From Ottelia alismoides (Eukaryota; Streptophyta; Magnoliopsida; Alismatales; Hydrocharitaceae): DNA of 64,000 nt. Positions 1-9,439 of the stretch are shown here, in pieces; the stretch's first letter is position 1; the number at the start of each line of letters is the position of its first letter. Both the position numbers and the translations under genes were made by a program. Where the stretch lies: contig JAZKJV010002621.1 of the NCBI GenBank assembly GCA_037367405.1, forward strand, positions 496,001 through 560,000. Reading direction: 5' to 3'. The notes under the pieces are model-generated. The model was not told the origin of the DNA, searched no databases, and worked only from the letters and a program-made list of their open reading frames with translations.

Positions 1-240
1 ATATACACTGAATATTCAATTTATGGCTTCAAAATTAATTACAAAAAACCGCCTGGGTCTCTTGGAAATTTTCCCACCAGGGCGCGTGACTTGCACGCGC
101 CTGGCGAGGACTGAAATGTAATATCTCAAAACCCTGGGGACCTATATGCAAAATATCCAAAAAGTTTACACGTGATACGAAAGCTTTAGTACTAAAACGA
201 AATACACAAATGACCGAGGGTATCCTTGCAAAATGCCCAC

Positions 241-267
241 ACCTCACGTGTACAGGTCACGTGAGGT
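241..267. other. Hairpin with CACGTG stems inside LTR copy A
   Basis: Perfect 10-bp arms ACCTCACGTG (241-250) and CACGTGAGGT (258-267) enclose a 7-nt loop. A second near-palindrome, around CGCGTG/CACGCG, is at about 78-102. Hairpins occur at matching places in copy C (48534-48545 with 48553-48564) and copy B (about 24436-24470), although the stem sequences differ between copies. Confidence 0.7.
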
Positions 268-1533
268 GACGTGGCGAAGGACCTGGATGCAAATACATAA
301 AGCTTGGGGGTCTTTGTGCAAATATTACAAAAATATTTAAACTACGCAATAAAGTTTCGGGACTAAATAGAAATTACAAAATAAGCGGGGGTTGACTGCA
401 AAATACCCTCGCTTAGGCGATCCGACGACGTTGACGAAGGTGATGACGCGTGGCGGACATCCAACGGTTGGGCTTCAGGCGCGATCCAGCGGCGTAGGGC
501 ACGCCACTTATCCACGTGGCATCTCCTCCGAGCGCGATGACGGTTCGCCCGTGGACCGCTGAGATCAGATCTCAGATGAGATCCGACGTCGGCAGGTGAA
601 GGCGATCGGACGGTCCACGTCAGAACTGGGGCCTCCTCTTGATCGGACGGCAGCAAGGCTTGATGGAAGAACAGGGAAGAAGGACCGCCGTGGCGACCTT
701 CTCCCGGCGGTGGCGATGCGCTCCGGCGATGAATGAGCTCCAAAATGGGCCCGGAAGGTTGCTGGTGATCTCCTCTATCGTCTGGAAGCAATGGAGTGGC
801 GTGGAGGTTGGCGGAGCTCTTCAGCGGCGACACGGAAGATGCGGTGCTCCAGGTGCTCCGGCGAAGGATCAAAAGGGTTCCAGACGCGTCAATGCACTCC
901 AGCACCTGCACAAAAAGGTTAAGGAGGTCGAGGGCAAAATGCCTCGACCTCCGATGGCTCTCGGAGGGGTTCGACAGGCGATGTGAGGGCTCGCCGGAGT
1001 TGCGCTCCGGCGAGGTGAGAGATGAGGTGAATAGATGGGCGGTTCGACGAAGGAAGATGTTCGGAGTAATCCTAGGAATATGATGAACGATACGGGGATG
1101 AAAAGAAATGCAAAACAGCCTCGATGGCCTGGGGGCCAGAGGGTGATTACCTCAACGATGAAGCTCCACCGGAGGTTGGAACTCGCTCAGATCTTGGTAT
1201 ATTCCGCCGCCTTGAAGCTCGGAGCGCGGAGCTGTCACCTCCAGGCGTCTCGAGCACGGCCAAAGGGGGGAGAAATCTGGGAAATCGCGGTTCCAAAATC
1301 GAATTGGAGTAGCTGCTGGGTTATAAGGAGTTGACGGTCAGCGGAGGAAAAACGAGGTTGAGCGGTTGGTTCAGAGCTCCTTCGACCAAGGTAGCATCAG
1401 GGCGGGCATGCCCGATGTCCGAGGAGCAAAAGGTCAGAAGGTTCTATCATGAAATAACGCAAGGTTGGGCCTCGAAAAAATGGAGAAGGAAGGGTCAAAC
1501 GCGGGTCTGACAGGAGCTACAGGGTCTAGGTCA

Positions 1534-1592
1534 CCTAGTTGACCGGGGTCAACTAGGGTTTGTACCTGGTTGGTCCACGTGGACCAACCAGG
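1534..1592. promoter_or_regulatory. Twin palindromes (W-box type and G-box type) in LTR copy A
   Basis: First palindrome: 11-bp arms CCTAGTTGACC (1534-1544) and GGTCAACTAGG (1547-1557) around GG; each arm carries a TTGACC core, the WRKY W-box type. Second palindrome: 1565-1592 is a perfect 28-bp inverted repeat, half-site CCTGGTTGGTCCAC, whose centre CACGTG is a G-box. Both recur in LTR copies B and C. A role in LTR transcription is inference. Confidence 0.6.
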
Positions 1593-2747
1593 AAAAACCC
1601 TGGAAAAATCTTTTGTTAATTCATTTTAAAATACTAAATGGCTGAATTAAATCATGTTTATTAAATAAAAAATATTCGTTATTTTATGTAGTATTTTATT
1701 CTGATTTTTATTTATTTTTATGACTTCTATTTTTACAAGTTACCTTTTTAATCTTATATAGGTATAATACCTACATATTGCATCTTTTTATTTTTATTTT
1801 GTATATTTAAATTTTATTATTTTTGTTTCTTATTTTGTAAAATTATAAAATGCTTTTATACACATAAATATATTTTTATTTTATTTTTCTGATTTATTAT
1901 GTATAATTAATAAATTCTAAGAGTGTTTTATACAGGTATATGTATAGGCAGTATACCTATGTATCCTTTATACAAGTATTTTTTTTTGTACTTTCTTTGC
2001 ATTTTATTCTGATTTTAGTACACCTATATATTACAAGTAATATTTACATAATTATAAAAATATAAAAATGAATAAATAATGAATAAAGAATAAATTGAAT
2101 ATTTTATTCAGTATAGGTATACAATAGGAGTCCAAAACTCAACTTTCAAACTGTAGCCCCGCCAAATGCGAACCCACCACCATTGGATAGATTATTTTAT
2201 TCTATATACAATTAAAGGTGAGTTTGCTACATTTGGAGTTGTCAGTTGTGAGATACGGGTCTGGAAAGTTGGGATTCTGGATTCTTATTCAGATCATAAC
2301 TTTTTATCTGTACATTATTTTTCTGTGAAATCAATTTTGTATTTTTCTTTATTAATTTATCTACAACTTTTATGTACAAAGTTTCCTTATTTGATGTATA
2401 AAAAGTGGAACCAAAAATAGGTCCCAAAATGAATAAAGAATGAATAGAATTTAAAGGTATTTTCTCTGTATTTCTGACCTTATCTCCCCCTACTTTATTC
2501 CTTGTCGACCTATTCATCAAGATGCCTAGGTCCAGGGGGTTTTGGGTCATAAAATATTTACAATATCTTATTCTTTTTCTTTTCTTTATTTATTCTATAA
2601 TTTTGGCCTTAATTACAGTATTTTATACACTATTATGATGCACATGCATGAATGCTAAGATGCTCTATTTAAGAGTATTTTCAAGCATTTGCTAGGGTTT
2701 TTGGTGCCAAAATGATAGAATAAAGATGATGAAATGTGGATTCATCA

Positions 2748-2911
2748 ACTGCCACTATACTAAAGATATGATTCAAAAGGGCTTGATTTCTACCTCCCAT
2801 GTCAGTTCAGGAGAGCATACTGCAGACATCTTTACCAAACCATTGCTCAGAGGACCATTCCAGAAGTGTTCTTTCAAGTTGAGCATGATTGACATCTATG
2901 CTCCATCTTGA
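2748..2911 (+). pseudogene. Ty1/copia RNase H C-terminal remnant
   Basis: The frame ending in TGA at 2909-2911 reads NCHYTKDMIQKGLI, then HTADIFTKPL, then a short tail ending DIYAPS. This is the typical end of a copia-type RNase H (DCHFIR..., QLADIFTKPL, ...YDIYAPA). Only about 54 codons survive; the upstream part is cut off by the end of LTR copy A at 2747. Known family: Ty1/copia Pol. It is a dead fragment. Confidence 0.85.
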
Positions 2912-3065
2912 GGGAGAGTGAAGAGATGTTTCTAGACTTTATGTACTCTTTTGTTATGTTTAATTTCTTTTGTCCGTCTTATGTAATTTACCCGTAGGCC
3001 TTCTTTATATAAGAGAGCCTAGGGTTCTTTGGAATAATAAATCAACACATTTCTTCCAACCGTCA
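2910..3065 (+). mobile_element. Polypurine tract and LTR of the copia remnant
   Basis: Just after the RNase H stop is GAGGGAGAG (2910-2918), a normal copia polypurine tract. It is followed by TGAAGAGATG, a plausible LTR start at 2919. A TATA-like TTTATATAAG lies at 3004-3013. The right end near 3058-3065 is a guess, because no second LTR copy or target duplication is seen. Confidence 0.55.
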
Positions 3066-3189
3066 AGATGGATGGGACAAATATGGTGGAGCTACATGTG
3101 GAGATAAGAGCCCCAAGCGAAGGTTCCACTTGGAGCTATGGCTCGCAAAGGTTTTATCGTCTTCTCCATCGTAAAAAGGGAAGAAATTA

Positions 3190-3655
3190 CCCCAAATCTC
3201 AGAAACTGTTTAGATATTTTTGCATAAATTCAAAAGCATTATCAGACCAAAATATTTTAATGCGAGAAGTTATAAAACCGTTGACTTTTGCAAAGGACTT
3301 AGCAATTCGATTAATCTTCAATCATTCTTTTATAAGTTAGAACCATAAAATCTGATTGTAGTCATCAACGAAAATAATAAAGTATTTGTATCAAGCAGTG
3401 GCAAGTGGCACGTGCTGGGTAAAGACCACAAACATCACAATAGACAAGATAAAACATAGACGGCCTTTGTGGATCATTTCCTCGAGGAAAAGATGTCCAG
3501 TGATTTTTCCCAAAGTGGCAAGCCTCATGTTCAAATGACTTCAGAGGGTTGATTTCATGGAATATCTGAGATAGAGGACTAGCAGAAAGATGCTCAATAC
3601 ATAAATGTTGGAAATAAGGGTTTGCATAAATGCGGCGCCAATAAACTGAGAATTA
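3190..3655 (-). pseudogene. Ty1/copia GAG-pre-integrase and integrase remnant
   Basis: On the minus strand one can read HEACHFGKNHWTSFPRG (GAG-pre-integrase signature of the C...GKHHR.SFP type). Then comes VYCDVCGLY (like VHSDVWGP), then YFIIFVDDYNQILWF (like YFVTFIDDYSR), then IFWSDNAFEFMQKYL (like LRSDNALEYL). The order is that of copia integrase, with several in-frame stops. It runs opposite to the copia fragment at 2748-2918, so it is a separate insertion. The sequence after about 3190 is not recognisable. Confidence 0.8.
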
Positions 3656-4113
3656 TCAAAGACATTAAGATAACGTAGTACATGTTTCCAATAACCAAAC
3701 TGCATAAACAGGATAATGAAAGGAGAGAGTGGAGGATTTAAGAGGTTTATAGGAGGGGATTATATTTGATAAGGGAGGAAATAGGGTAAAGGGGAGGAAC
3801 ACATCAAGTTGTGCAAGGGAGTATAAGAAAGGAATATAGAATTGGAGTGGAGGGTTTAAGAGGAGAAAGTATTCAAAGGGGAGGAGAGATACCAAATTCA
3901 GTAATCAAAATTTATATCATTCATTCTTTTTTTTTCATTACACATGATGTTGGCCTTGTATAGATAGCCAATACCATTAAAAAAGTCATGCCTCTTACAA
4001 CTCTTTTCTAAAAGATGCTTCAAAAAAACACATCCTTGAATTCATTAAAAGAGAAATATAAACTTGACAAATTAACTAATGAAAATCAGACTGCATGAAT
4101 ACTCAATAGTCAT
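3656..4113. other. Non-coding stretch, purine-rich then AT-rich
   Basis: 3700-3900 is strongly purine-rich on the plus strand without clear repeats. 3920-4100 is AT-rich and could be the 3' UTR of the minus-strand exon at 4114-4269. No gene is supported. Confidence 0.4.
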
Positions 4114-4269
4114 CTAAGCAACGTCCTTATGACAGTCATTCGAAGGCAAGTTGCAATGTATGTACAGATCATTATAGCATTTGACGAGCAATTTCCTGGT
4201 CTCATCTTTCTCATATTTTATGGTGTATAACATGTAGGGAACATCTTTAATCCAAGCACTTAATGCAAA
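4114..4269 (-). CDS. Possible last exon of an unidentified host gene
   Basis: A good acceptor (TTTTTTTGAACAG) ends just before 4269, and an open frame of 51 codons runs to TAG at 4114-4116. It contains SAWIKDVPYMLYTIKYEKDE and later CYNDLYIHCNLPSND. It looks like ordinary plant exon sequence, but I do not recognise the family. It is not part of a EUL domain, so it need not belong to the lectin fragment at 8373-9031. A LTR retrotransposon at 4426 separates it from any upstream exons. It could also be a relic. Confidence 0.35.
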   Translation of the reverse strand, partial: FALSAWIKDVPYMLYTIKYEKDETRKLLVKCYNDLYIHCNLPSNDCHKDVA

Positions 4270-4425
4270 CTGTTCAAAAAAATCTTTAGGGGTTGTTCGG
4301 CTGGTGGGTTTCCCCCCACAAATTTGGGTTCTCCCCTTTTTTGGGGAGGGTTTTTCCCTAGGGAAGCTATGCATCAGTTGCAAGGATTTAATGTCCCTGA
4401 AAAGGTCTATTCGGGGTTTACATAC

Positions 4426-5169
4426 TGATGCAGAAGGAGAGATTTTCAACAGTGAAAACTATTTTTTTAAGGTGGAAATTTTAGCGGAGGTACCCACTTA
4501 AATGGTCTGGTGGTAGTGCAGTATGCCTACACCCAAAACACCAGGGTTCAAATCCCCCCTTGGAGGGATTGAGTTAGGTAATCGACATCCAGCGTAAAAA
4601 ATAGTCGAATCTTTCAACATGGATTTGAGCAAGAATCTATGTAGCCGACCCTATAGTTATAGTGGGAGAAGGCATCACCATTTTTAAAAAAAATTAGTGG
4701 AGAAGAAGTTGGAGGGAGGAAGAAGAGAAAACGCGACGATTGTGCCGGATTCAGTAAAAGAAGCGTGTAAATCGTGTGGAGGGAGAAGAGAGAGGGAAAG
4801 AGAAATAATTGGATAAAACTCGGATTTTTTTTAACTTCAATTGTTTAATACATACCCCTTTGCTCCCTTTATATAGGAGAGAAGGGGGGATTACAATCAA
4901 AATTAAAAGGAAACAAATAAAATAAAAATCCTAACAAAACCTAATTATCCCCTAACCTGTCTAACCAACTAATTAATTTAGAGATCATACGTTATCTCTT
5001 TATTTTAAATAGAAATCACAAATTAGACTCAAATTTTCGCAAACAAATTTAATCCTAACTTTAAGTAATTAAGTTCTAATTAGCGGTCGAAAAAATTAAA
5101 CCTTAATTGAGAAAATTGAATGGACAAAAAATCTGATTGAGCTTCAATTCATCATTCCATGTTGCATCA
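4426..5169 (-). repeat. 3' LTR of the 4426-7911 element
   Basis: Ends TG...CA. It is about 545 bp once the SINE at 4492-4686 is removed, close to the 522 bp of the 5' LTR. The minus-strand TATA box lies at 4868-4876 (CTATATAAA). Confidence 0.85.
4492..4686 (+). repeat. tRNA-derived SINE (full-length head)
   Basis: Contains an A-box-like TGGTCTGGTGGTAGTGCAG and a B-box-like GGGTTCAAATCC about 45 bp later. A body TAGTCGAATCTTTCAA...GATTTGAGCAA and a T-rich end follow. The other LTR of the host element lacks it. The flanks AAATTTTAGCGGAG and AAAAATTAGTGGAG are a worn target duplication. The body matches the SINE at 18865-19010. The 3' end is T-rich rather than poly-A, as in the Au-type plant SINEs. 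Confidence 0.8.
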
Positions 5170-5359
5170 GCTCTCTGATGATTCGAAAAATTCATCTCCT
5201 GATGAGTGGCATTGTCTTAGGTTGCGATATTGGAGAAGTCATGTTGAATTCGTTAAACAATTATCTTTAATTTCATACCTTTCTTCCTTAATTCAGCAAT
5301 ATGTTTGTAGCTCTTCTCAATTGAAGGGCGAGTATGCAAAATATGTACCCCTTCACAAG

Positions 5360-6319
5360 TAGGGATGGCTATTGAGTCAAGGCTCAATGAACCAGGCTCG
5401 GACTCGGCTCGATAAGGGCCCGTGAGCCTAGCTCATTAAGCTATTGAGCCAAGCCCGCCAGAATTTTGGACTCGATAGCTTAACGAGTCGAGCCCGAGCT
5501 GAGCACTACTCAGCTCGATAACTCTATAAGGGCTCGATAAGGAACATATATAATATTTATGTTTATATTTATATATAATACGCATACAAGAGGAGTTGCA
5601 TGTTCAACAATCGATGCATATATCTATAGTTGTAGTTGTCTACGTAGGTAGTAATTAAATATGTATATTATACTAAACCAAGCTGTAGATCGATATAATT
5701 TTGTTTCGTAGGCATCTTAGAACTATATATGTCCATATATGTGAATGTGAATTCCAACGTAGCAATGTTTCATATATACTATAGTGTAAACTTAATTACG
5801 ATCTCGTGTTATTATACATCTTTAAATAGGAACATATTTGATAATATATATTATCCACAAACGTGTTGACCAATATTATATTTTTTAAGGAACATATAGC
5901 TACATCTATATGTATATTTTTCTAGGTTATAGTTAGCAAATTAGTATTTTTTATTAGCAAATAGAATGTTACAATATATAATATAATTTAACTTTTGAAA
6001 TGTAACTCAGATAGTGGCTTACGGGTAAGGAAGACAGTCCCTCAAAGAAGAGGACACGGGTTCAAGCCTAGGAACTGCACTTTTGTACCAAAAAATTCCA
6101 TTTCCCTTAATGGCCAGACTTGGCTCGAGCCCAGACCATGCTCAATAACGGGTTCGGCTCGAGCTTTATCGAGCCCGAGCTGGCTCGATAAGAGGCTCAA
6201 GCTCACCGAGCCTGAGCCAGCTCGATTGGGCTCGAACGAGCTCGAGCCCGAGCCCAGCTGTGTTTATCGAGCCCGAGCCAGGGTCCGGCTCGGCTCGTTG
6301 GGCTCGATAGACAGTCCTA
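5360..6319. mobile_element. Non-autonomous hAT element
   Basis: A perfect 8-bp target duplication TTCACAAG (5352-5359 and 6320-6327) flanks it. Ends: TAGGGATGGCTATTGAG at the left, and TAGGACTGTCTATCGAG as the complement of the right end. These are Ac-type TIRs with several mismatches. Both sub-terminal regions (5390-5540, 6120-6310) are packed with GGCTCGA/TCGAGCC motifs. The interior is AT-rich with no transposase. A tRNA-like piece (6010-6080, with GGGTTCAAGCC) may be another SINE head. The element sits inside the internal region of the 4426-7911 retrotransposon. Confidence 0.9.
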
Positions 6320-6856
6320 TTCACAAGAAAACTTCTCTTTTGGCTTATTCTTTACCTTACCCTTTTTATAAAAGGTTTTTGGGTGGGGACTTGAGCATAA
6401 TATCTCCAGTAGATATTTGCCATGTTCTTGGAGAGCAAGTAGCCTCTCACCCCAAGGGTTCTCTCTTCCTCCTGTTAGGGTTTCACCTTTTTCAACCGAA
6501 TGGTGGCAGCGATCTCGACCCCAACAACGGCGGCGACTTTGGTTCCAATGGTGGCGCGGATTTGGAGGCACGCGACGACGACTGCTGACCTTCTTGCAAG
6601 GAAGCTTCGAGTCCGGTGTATGGGGTCTCAACTTGCGTCGACGATGGTGGATGTGGCTTCCACAACAACCATGGTGTTGGTGAAGCTCGTGACAACACGA
6701 CTGAGATGGCTAGATGAAAGGGATGTTGGAGTAAGGGTTTTTGTGGTCGTGATGGCATTTGGGTGGCGGAGGGGGGTAGCAGCGGGGCTAGCGGCAGTGG
6801 CGTAGGTAATGGGAATGGAGGGGTTGAAGTGGGGGTGGTGCGACGAGATACTAGGG

Positions 6857-7372
6857 TCAGGGACAGGGCTGCAGGAGAGGTGGCAGGTGCAGTTGTAGTA
6901 GGGCTGGAGCAGTGGGTTGCTGGGGAGGGATCGGTGGGGCGTTATAGTGGTGGAGGGCGCCTGTATCGAGGCTGGGGATGCTAGGGGAGTTGTTGAGGTA
7001 GTCGGAGGGGATGGCGGAGTCGATTCCATCTGTAGAGGCCGGTTTGAAACATGTTGGAAGCAAGCTCAGAGGGCTCTTTCCCTCTGTTTCTTCAGTTTCG
7101 CCTCCATTATGGCTTTCAAACTCGTCTTGGATGAGGGTTGCATTAACAAGGTCCAGGGCAACGGCATCGAGGATGATCAGTGTCGTCATGGTCCTTATTT
7201 GGGAATTAAATTCAGCGGCATCTTTCTCCCACTGTCATTGCATATCCGCCAACTCTTGGAGTGTTTTTCTAATATCAGCATATCATGCTCGATCCGAACG
7301 AGATTCAATGGATTTACTACTTCTGCGTGAACATATGCGTGGATCATCAGATTGTGAGGACGATATGAGGGT
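6857..7372 (-). pseudogene. gag-like leader ORF remnant
   Basis: Directly downstream of the primer site the minus strand opens with an ATG in the PBS region and reads MTLISSSQSDDPRICSRRS. It continues with stops through KTLQELADMQ and MTTLIILDAVALDLVNATLI into a Pro/Ser-rich stretch. The position is that of gag; no zinc knuckle or pol domain follows. The call rests mainly on position. Confidence 0.45.
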
Positions 7373-7374
7373 CA

Positions 7375-7911
7375 TGCTCTGATGCCAATTGAAATAGGAG
7401 AGATTTTCAACGGTGAAAAAAAATTAAGGTGGAAAATTTGGTGGAGAAGAAGTTGGAGGGAGGAAGAAGAGAAAACGTGTCGATTGCACGGGATTCGGGA
7501 AAAGAAGCACGCAGATCGCATAGAGGGAGAAGAGAAAGGGAAAGAGAGATAATTGGAGAAAACTTCTAATTTTTTTCAACTTCAATTGTTTAATACATAA
7601 CCCATTTCTCCATTTATATAGGAGGGAAGAGGGTATTACAATCAAAATTAAAAGAAAATAAATAAAATAAAAATCCTAACAAATCCTAATTATCTCATAA
7701 CATGCCTAACAAACTAACTAATTAGATATCACATGCAATCTCTTTATTTTAAATGAAAATTGCAAATTGAACTCAAATTTTTGTAAACAAATTTAATCCT
7801 AATTTTAATTAATTAAGTTCTAATTAACAGTCGAAAATTAAAACTTAATTGATAAAATTGAACGGATAAAACATCTAATCGAGCTTCAATTCATCATCTC
7901 ATGATGCATCA
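7375..7911 (-). repeat. 5' LTR (7390-7911) and tRNA-Met primer site
   Basis: The LTR is 522 bp and ends TG...CA. The minus-strand TATA box is at 7613-7622. The primer site is the complement of 7375-7389. It was read against the 3' LTR to define both ends. Confidence 0.85.
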
Positions 7912-8372
7912 TATACAATAACATCCAAGGATCAAAAAATAGGGATTGCGTGGAAACTGAAGATAATCTGGGAATGATAAAGAATACACATGCTTAGACA
8001 AAAACTGAAAACTCAGAAGTAATTTGAAAATATCTAGTAAATCATAAATTGATGAATTCAGATTCGGTTCATAAGTGATAGAAAATTAGGAATTTGGGAG
8101 CATAAAAATGGCTACGTTGAAAGGCAATCACGATCACGAGATCCACCAGTTTTCATAAAAATAAAGGAACAAATTCCATGCTGTTATGTTTCGAGATGCA
8201 TGTTTTAGCTTTACATAGACGAAGATATCTCCCATCCGTAGACATAACTTAAGCAAATTGTATTAGGAGCTAAAAATATCTCCAAGGTACTGCCCAAATA
8301 ACACAATTCATTTACCAATAATACATCTGCAATGTTATTTAGTAAGAAGAGGAAAAGGAAAAGAAAACAAAC
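7912..8372 (-). other. Intron-like sequence 3' of the EUL exon 2
   Basis: AT-rich. On the minus strand it begins with the donor GTTTGT after exon 2. I searched it for the missing third EUL exon (expected to encode a VPYNP... / LWTES... segment) and did not find it. Confidence 0.4.
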
Positions 8373-9031
8373 GGGGTGAGTCTCCCCAATGGAGTGCTTG
8401 ATGGCCTCGCCGGTGCCCTTGTTGACGAGGGCGAAGCTCGGGTGTCCCTCCTTATCCTTCACCTTCGTGCAGTACCTCTCATCTTTGATCCAGTGCTGAA
8501 AATACCATCTCCGTCAATCGAACAATACAAAAAGAAAAGCAGTGATGGAGTTAGGGATTAGATCCTCGCCTGGTAAGGATCGTTGTGGTTGGAGTGGGCG
8601 AGAACGACCTGACCCTGTCTTACGGAGAGGGAATATCCCTCGCCGGCCTTGACGAAGATCCTAACCGTCCGATGATTCCGCAGAGACTCCGGAAGGGGAG
8701 AAGACTGATGAGGAGGAGGTTGGTGATGGGGGAAGCTGGGGAGAGGACCTTGTTGGTGGTGGGCGACGTGATGAACAGAAGGAGGAGGAGGTTGGTGGTG
8801 GACGGCGGGGGGAGGAGGAGGCTGGTGGTGGTGGACAATAGGGGGAGGAGGAGGCAGGTGGTGGTGGACAATAGGGGGAGGAGGAGGCAGGTGGTGGTGG
8901 ACTGTGGGATGAGAAGGAGGCTGGTGGTGGTGGTGGACTGTGGGATGAGGAGGAGGCTGGTGATGGTGGCGGCGTAGCTCCTCCTCCATTCTACGGCGCT
9001 CCTCTTCCTCGTGGCGGTGGCGGTGATCCAT
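8373..9031 (-). pseudogene. EUL-domain (Euonymus-type, ricin-B-like) lectin gene, 3'-truncated
   Basis: Exon 1 (9031-8570) encodes 154 residues. An acidic/basic start MDHRHRHEEEERRR is followed by a His/Pro-rich repeat region of VHHH and PPPPP units, then the start of an EUL domain (TVRIFVKAGEGYSLSVRQGQ, ending NHNDPYQ). Exon 2 (8495-8373) continues in phase with HWIKDERYCTKVKDKEGHPS and ends GETHP. The 74-bp intron has a GC donor (CAG|GCGAGG) and TTTTCAG acceptor. EUL proteins of the S3 type have this layout, an N-terminal Pro/His tail plus one carbohydrate-binding EUL domain of about 150 residues. Here only about the first half of the domain is present; the last exon is not in 7912-8372 or near 4.1-4.4 kb. 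A LTR retrotransposon at 4426-7911 and a hAT at 9157 flank it. It may be a live gene with a distant exon outside the window, but truncation is more likely. Confidence 0.75.
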
Positions 9032-9148
9032 TGGAATCTGGGAGTGGTTGTGGACTACTGGACTGGATTGGTGCACAGTCGTCGGCGAGACGCTCCTGTA
9101 GCGGGGACGTGGTAGATACGAAGACCCCAATAACGTGCTTTGTTTTAG

Positions 9149-9156
9149 CTTGCACG
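9149..9156. repeat. hAT target-site duplication, left copy
   Basis: CTTGCACG; the identical right copy is at 14614-14621. Confidence 0.95.
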
Positions 9157-9415
9157 TAGGGATGAGCATTGGGCTGGGCCGGCCCAGCCCGGCCCAAAGC
9201 CCGGCCCGCGTAGCCCGGCCCAGCCCGAGCCCGAATTATGTATGGGCCGGGCTTGGGCCGAAGTTTTAAGCCCAATTAATAATTGGGCCGGGCTCGGGCC
9301 TAGCCCGGCCCAGCCCGTTAGCCCGTTAGCCCGGCCCACATAACGGCCCGTAGACAGGCCCGTCAGCCCGGCCCACTAAGCCCAATTAAAGGCCCATTTA
9401 TCGGCCCGAAATTAG
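9157..9415. repeat. Left sub-terminal GGCCC/GGGCC array of the hAT element
   Basis: Dozens of AGCCCGGCCC/GGGCCGGGC motifs in both orientations. hAT transposases are known to bind short sub-terminal repeats (AAACGG in Ac), so these are the likely binding sites; that role is inference. The matching right array is at 14436-14600. Confidence 0.7.
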
Positions 9416-9439
9416 GTTTGGCGGGCCTTAGTCAGTAAA

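Larger units (their letters stand above)
1..2747 (-). mobile_element. LTR copy A of the large tRNA-Asp-primed retrotransposon (probably solo LTR)
   Basis: This stretch matches 48.3-50959 (direct) and 22007-24.4 kb (inverted) along its length. Shared landmarks are the palindrome block at 1534-1592, the motif CTACAACTTTTATGTACAAA near 2360 and the end GATTCATCA at 2739-2747. Read on the minus strand it begins TGATGAATCC, the same LTR start as copies B and C. The inner end of the LTR lies left of the window. The right flank is copia coding sequence rather than the polypurine tract seen beside copy C, so a solo LTR is the simplest reading. The flanking 5 bp would be ACTGC; the partner duplication is outside the window. 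No coding function is expected; the short ORFs here are chance. Confidence 0.8.
4426..7911 (-). mobile_element. Small non-autonomous LTR retrotransposon
   Basis: Two LTRs in direct orientation (4426-5169 and 7390-7911) match along their length: GAGATTTTCAACNGTG at the left, GAAGAAGTTGGAGGGAGGAA inside, GCATCA at the right. On the minus strand the 5' LTR is followed by ATTGGCATCAGAGCA (7389 down to 7375), a primer site for initiator tRNA-Met. The flanks CATAC (4421-4425) and TATAC (7912-7916) are a likely 5-bp target duplication with one change. The internal part is short and holds only a gag-like remnant, with no pol, so it is LARD/TRIM-like. It was hit later by a SINE (in the 3' LTR) and a hAT element (5360-6319). 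Confidence 0.85.

Noticed and set aside
4498..4560. tRNA gene
   Set aside because: A- and B-box-like words are present, but no full cloverleaf, and the sequence runs into a SINE body found again at 18865-19010. The same applies to 29254-29345.
6628..7029. Ser/Thr/Pro-rich minus-strand ORF as a host gene
   Set aside because: It lies in the gag position of the 4426-7911 retrotransposon and overlaps other frames; low-complexity composition.
8585..8977. Arg/Val-rich plus-strand ORF opposite the lectin exon
   Set aside because: Antisense shadow of the His/Pro-rich repeats of the EUL exon.
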